From positions 186,001 through 250,000 of the forward strand of contig NZ_QMIK01000005.1 in the NCBI RefSeq assembly GCF_003316845.1: 64,000 bases of DNA. The letters are read 5' to 3'. The translations under genes were made by a program, and so were the position numbers. Position 1 is the stretch's first letter; every line of letters starts with the position of its first letter. Under the pieces are notes generated by a model, which did no database searches, was not told the DNA's origin, and saw nothing but the letters and a program-made list of their open reading frames with translations. Source of the DNA: Cognataquiflexum aquatile. GTDB taxonomy: Bacteria > Bacteroidota > Bacteroidia > Cytophagales > Cyclobacteriaceae. Positions 63,407 to 64,000 of this stretch are shown here, piece after piece.

Positions 63407-64000
63407 ATGAAAAACAACTTTACAAACCTCCTTAAAGGAGGAACAGTACTTGGCGTTATGCTTATGGTACTATCTATGACAAGCGTAATGGCGCAGGAAG
63501 AAGAAGAAGAAACAGACGACTTCACCTTTAACGTCACCCTGAATTCCGATCAGTTTTTCGGATTTTATCCCGTCTTTCAAGGGGGATACAGTATCAGTGA
63601 AAAAACTGACTTTACATTTTATGGCATCCTTTGGTCCGGTGGCACAGGAGCAGCATGGGGAAACTGGACTGAATTTGGAGTCGGTTTAAATTTCAAAGTT
63701 GCTGAAGGAGTTGCAGTAAATCCTCAAATCGGTATTTTGGGAGGAAACCTGCTTTCATCCGGTACTGCAGGTAGCGGCCGGTTGGGAGATGGTATCGTTC
63801 CAAACCTGACTGTCAATTTGAATAAAACGAAAACTGAAGGACAGATTTATGCAGGTTTGTATGCGCCTTTGAGGAATGAAGCTCCTGCAACCGGTACAAC
63901 ATTATCTTATCTCCATTATTGGGTAAATTATGGATATAAGGTTTCTCCCTTTTTCTCTTTGGGTGGACATTACGAGCACCTGATCAATACAGGAGGATCC
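63407..64000 (+). CDS. Outer-membrane beta-barrel protein, 3' end outside window
   Basis: The frame is open from the ATG at 63407 to the window end (198 codons). A signal peptide reads MKNNFTNLLKGG then VMLMVLSMTSVMAQ. The mature part starts with an acidic stretch EEEEETDDF and continues with alternating strands (FTFNVTLNSDQFFGFYPVFQ, WTEFGVGLNFKVAEGVAVNP), the look of a small outer-membrane barrel, possibly in the DUF6733 group, though I am not sure. Function unknown. Confidence 0.65.
   Translation, partial: MKNNFTNLLKGGTVLGVMLMVLSMTSVMAQEEEEETDDFTFNVTLNSDQFFGFYPVFQGGYSISEKTDFTFYGILWSGGTGAAWGNWTEFGVGLNFKVAEGVAVNPQIGILGGNLLSSGTAGSGRLGDGIVPNLTVNLNKTKTEGQIYAGLYAPLRNEAPATGTTLSYLHYWVNYGYKVSPFFSLGGHYEHLINTGGS

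Overview
The window looks like the chromosome of a Bacteroidota member, most likely order Cytophagales and probably family Cyclobacteriaceae (inference). The reasons are a type IX secretion (T9SS) C-terminal sorting domain on the first protein, the gliding/T9SS-associated ABC transporter gldA-gldF-gldG, a PorD-like (DUF4835) protein, a TonB receptor next to a DUF4249 lipoprotein, DUF4290 and DUF5686 proteins, promoter-like TTG-N20-TAnnTTTG elements, and starts without Shine-Dalgarno sequences. No rRNA, tRNA, CRISPR array, insertion sequence or prophage was seen.

Layout. 1-5.7 kb (+): tail of a T9SS cargo protein, then a conserved run bamD - omega-like RNA polymerase subunit - coaBC - porD - recN. 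6.0-7.7 kb: fabI (+) converging on truA (-). 7.7-19.2 kb (-): a nine-gene branched-chain amino-acid operon ilvD-ilvB-ilvN-ilvC-leuA-leuC-leuD-cimA-leuB. It is preceded by what reads as a complete transcription attenuator: an 18-residue Ile/Leu/Val-rich leader peptide followed by mutually exclusive antiterminator and terminator hairpins. It ends at a strong 14-bp terminator. 19.6-23.8 kb: ispE (+), then an EamA transporter, an LptF/G permease and tgt (-). 23.9-25.7 kb (+): a membrane glycosyltransferase overlapping an ECF sigma factor. 25.7-28.4 kb (-): three tandem paralogous lipoproteins of unknown function. 28.6-30.7 kb (-): ECF sigma - anti-sigma - gmk - nadD. 30.8-36 kb (+): a lipid A-type acyltransferase, a UvrD/PcrA helicase, DUF4290 and murA. 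36-42.7 kb: a lipoprotein (-), then a sugar-acid dehydratase plus SDR (sugar oxidation), DinB, an acetoacetate-decarboxylase-like protein, a second SDR and a lipoprotein. 42.9-48 kb (+): M20 peptidase, zeta-toxin-like kinase with a small overlapping partner ORF, GH13 alpha-amylase lipoprotein and lipid kinase. 48-52.7 kb (-): gldA-gldF-gldG, then dnaN. 53-64 kb: envelope proteins: a DUF5686 protein, an MG2-like/TonB-plug protein without a barrel, a TonB receptor with DUF4249, and the start of an outer-membrane protein cut by the window end.

How it works together. The ilv-leu operon holds everything needed to make valine and leucine from pyruvate, except the transaminase. A second LeuA-family enzyme closely resembles Leptospira-type citramalate synthase, so LeuBCD would also serve a threonine-independent isoleucine route. 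The attenuator would couple the whole operon to Ile/Leu/Val supply. Several enzymes carry substitutions at normally invariant sites: CoaBC (Asn125 to Asp, Cys158 to Ser), MurA (active-site Cys to Asp, predicting fosfomycin insensitivity) and Tgt (loss of the three zinc cysteines). Intergenic regions carry several families of short, near-repetitive sequence.
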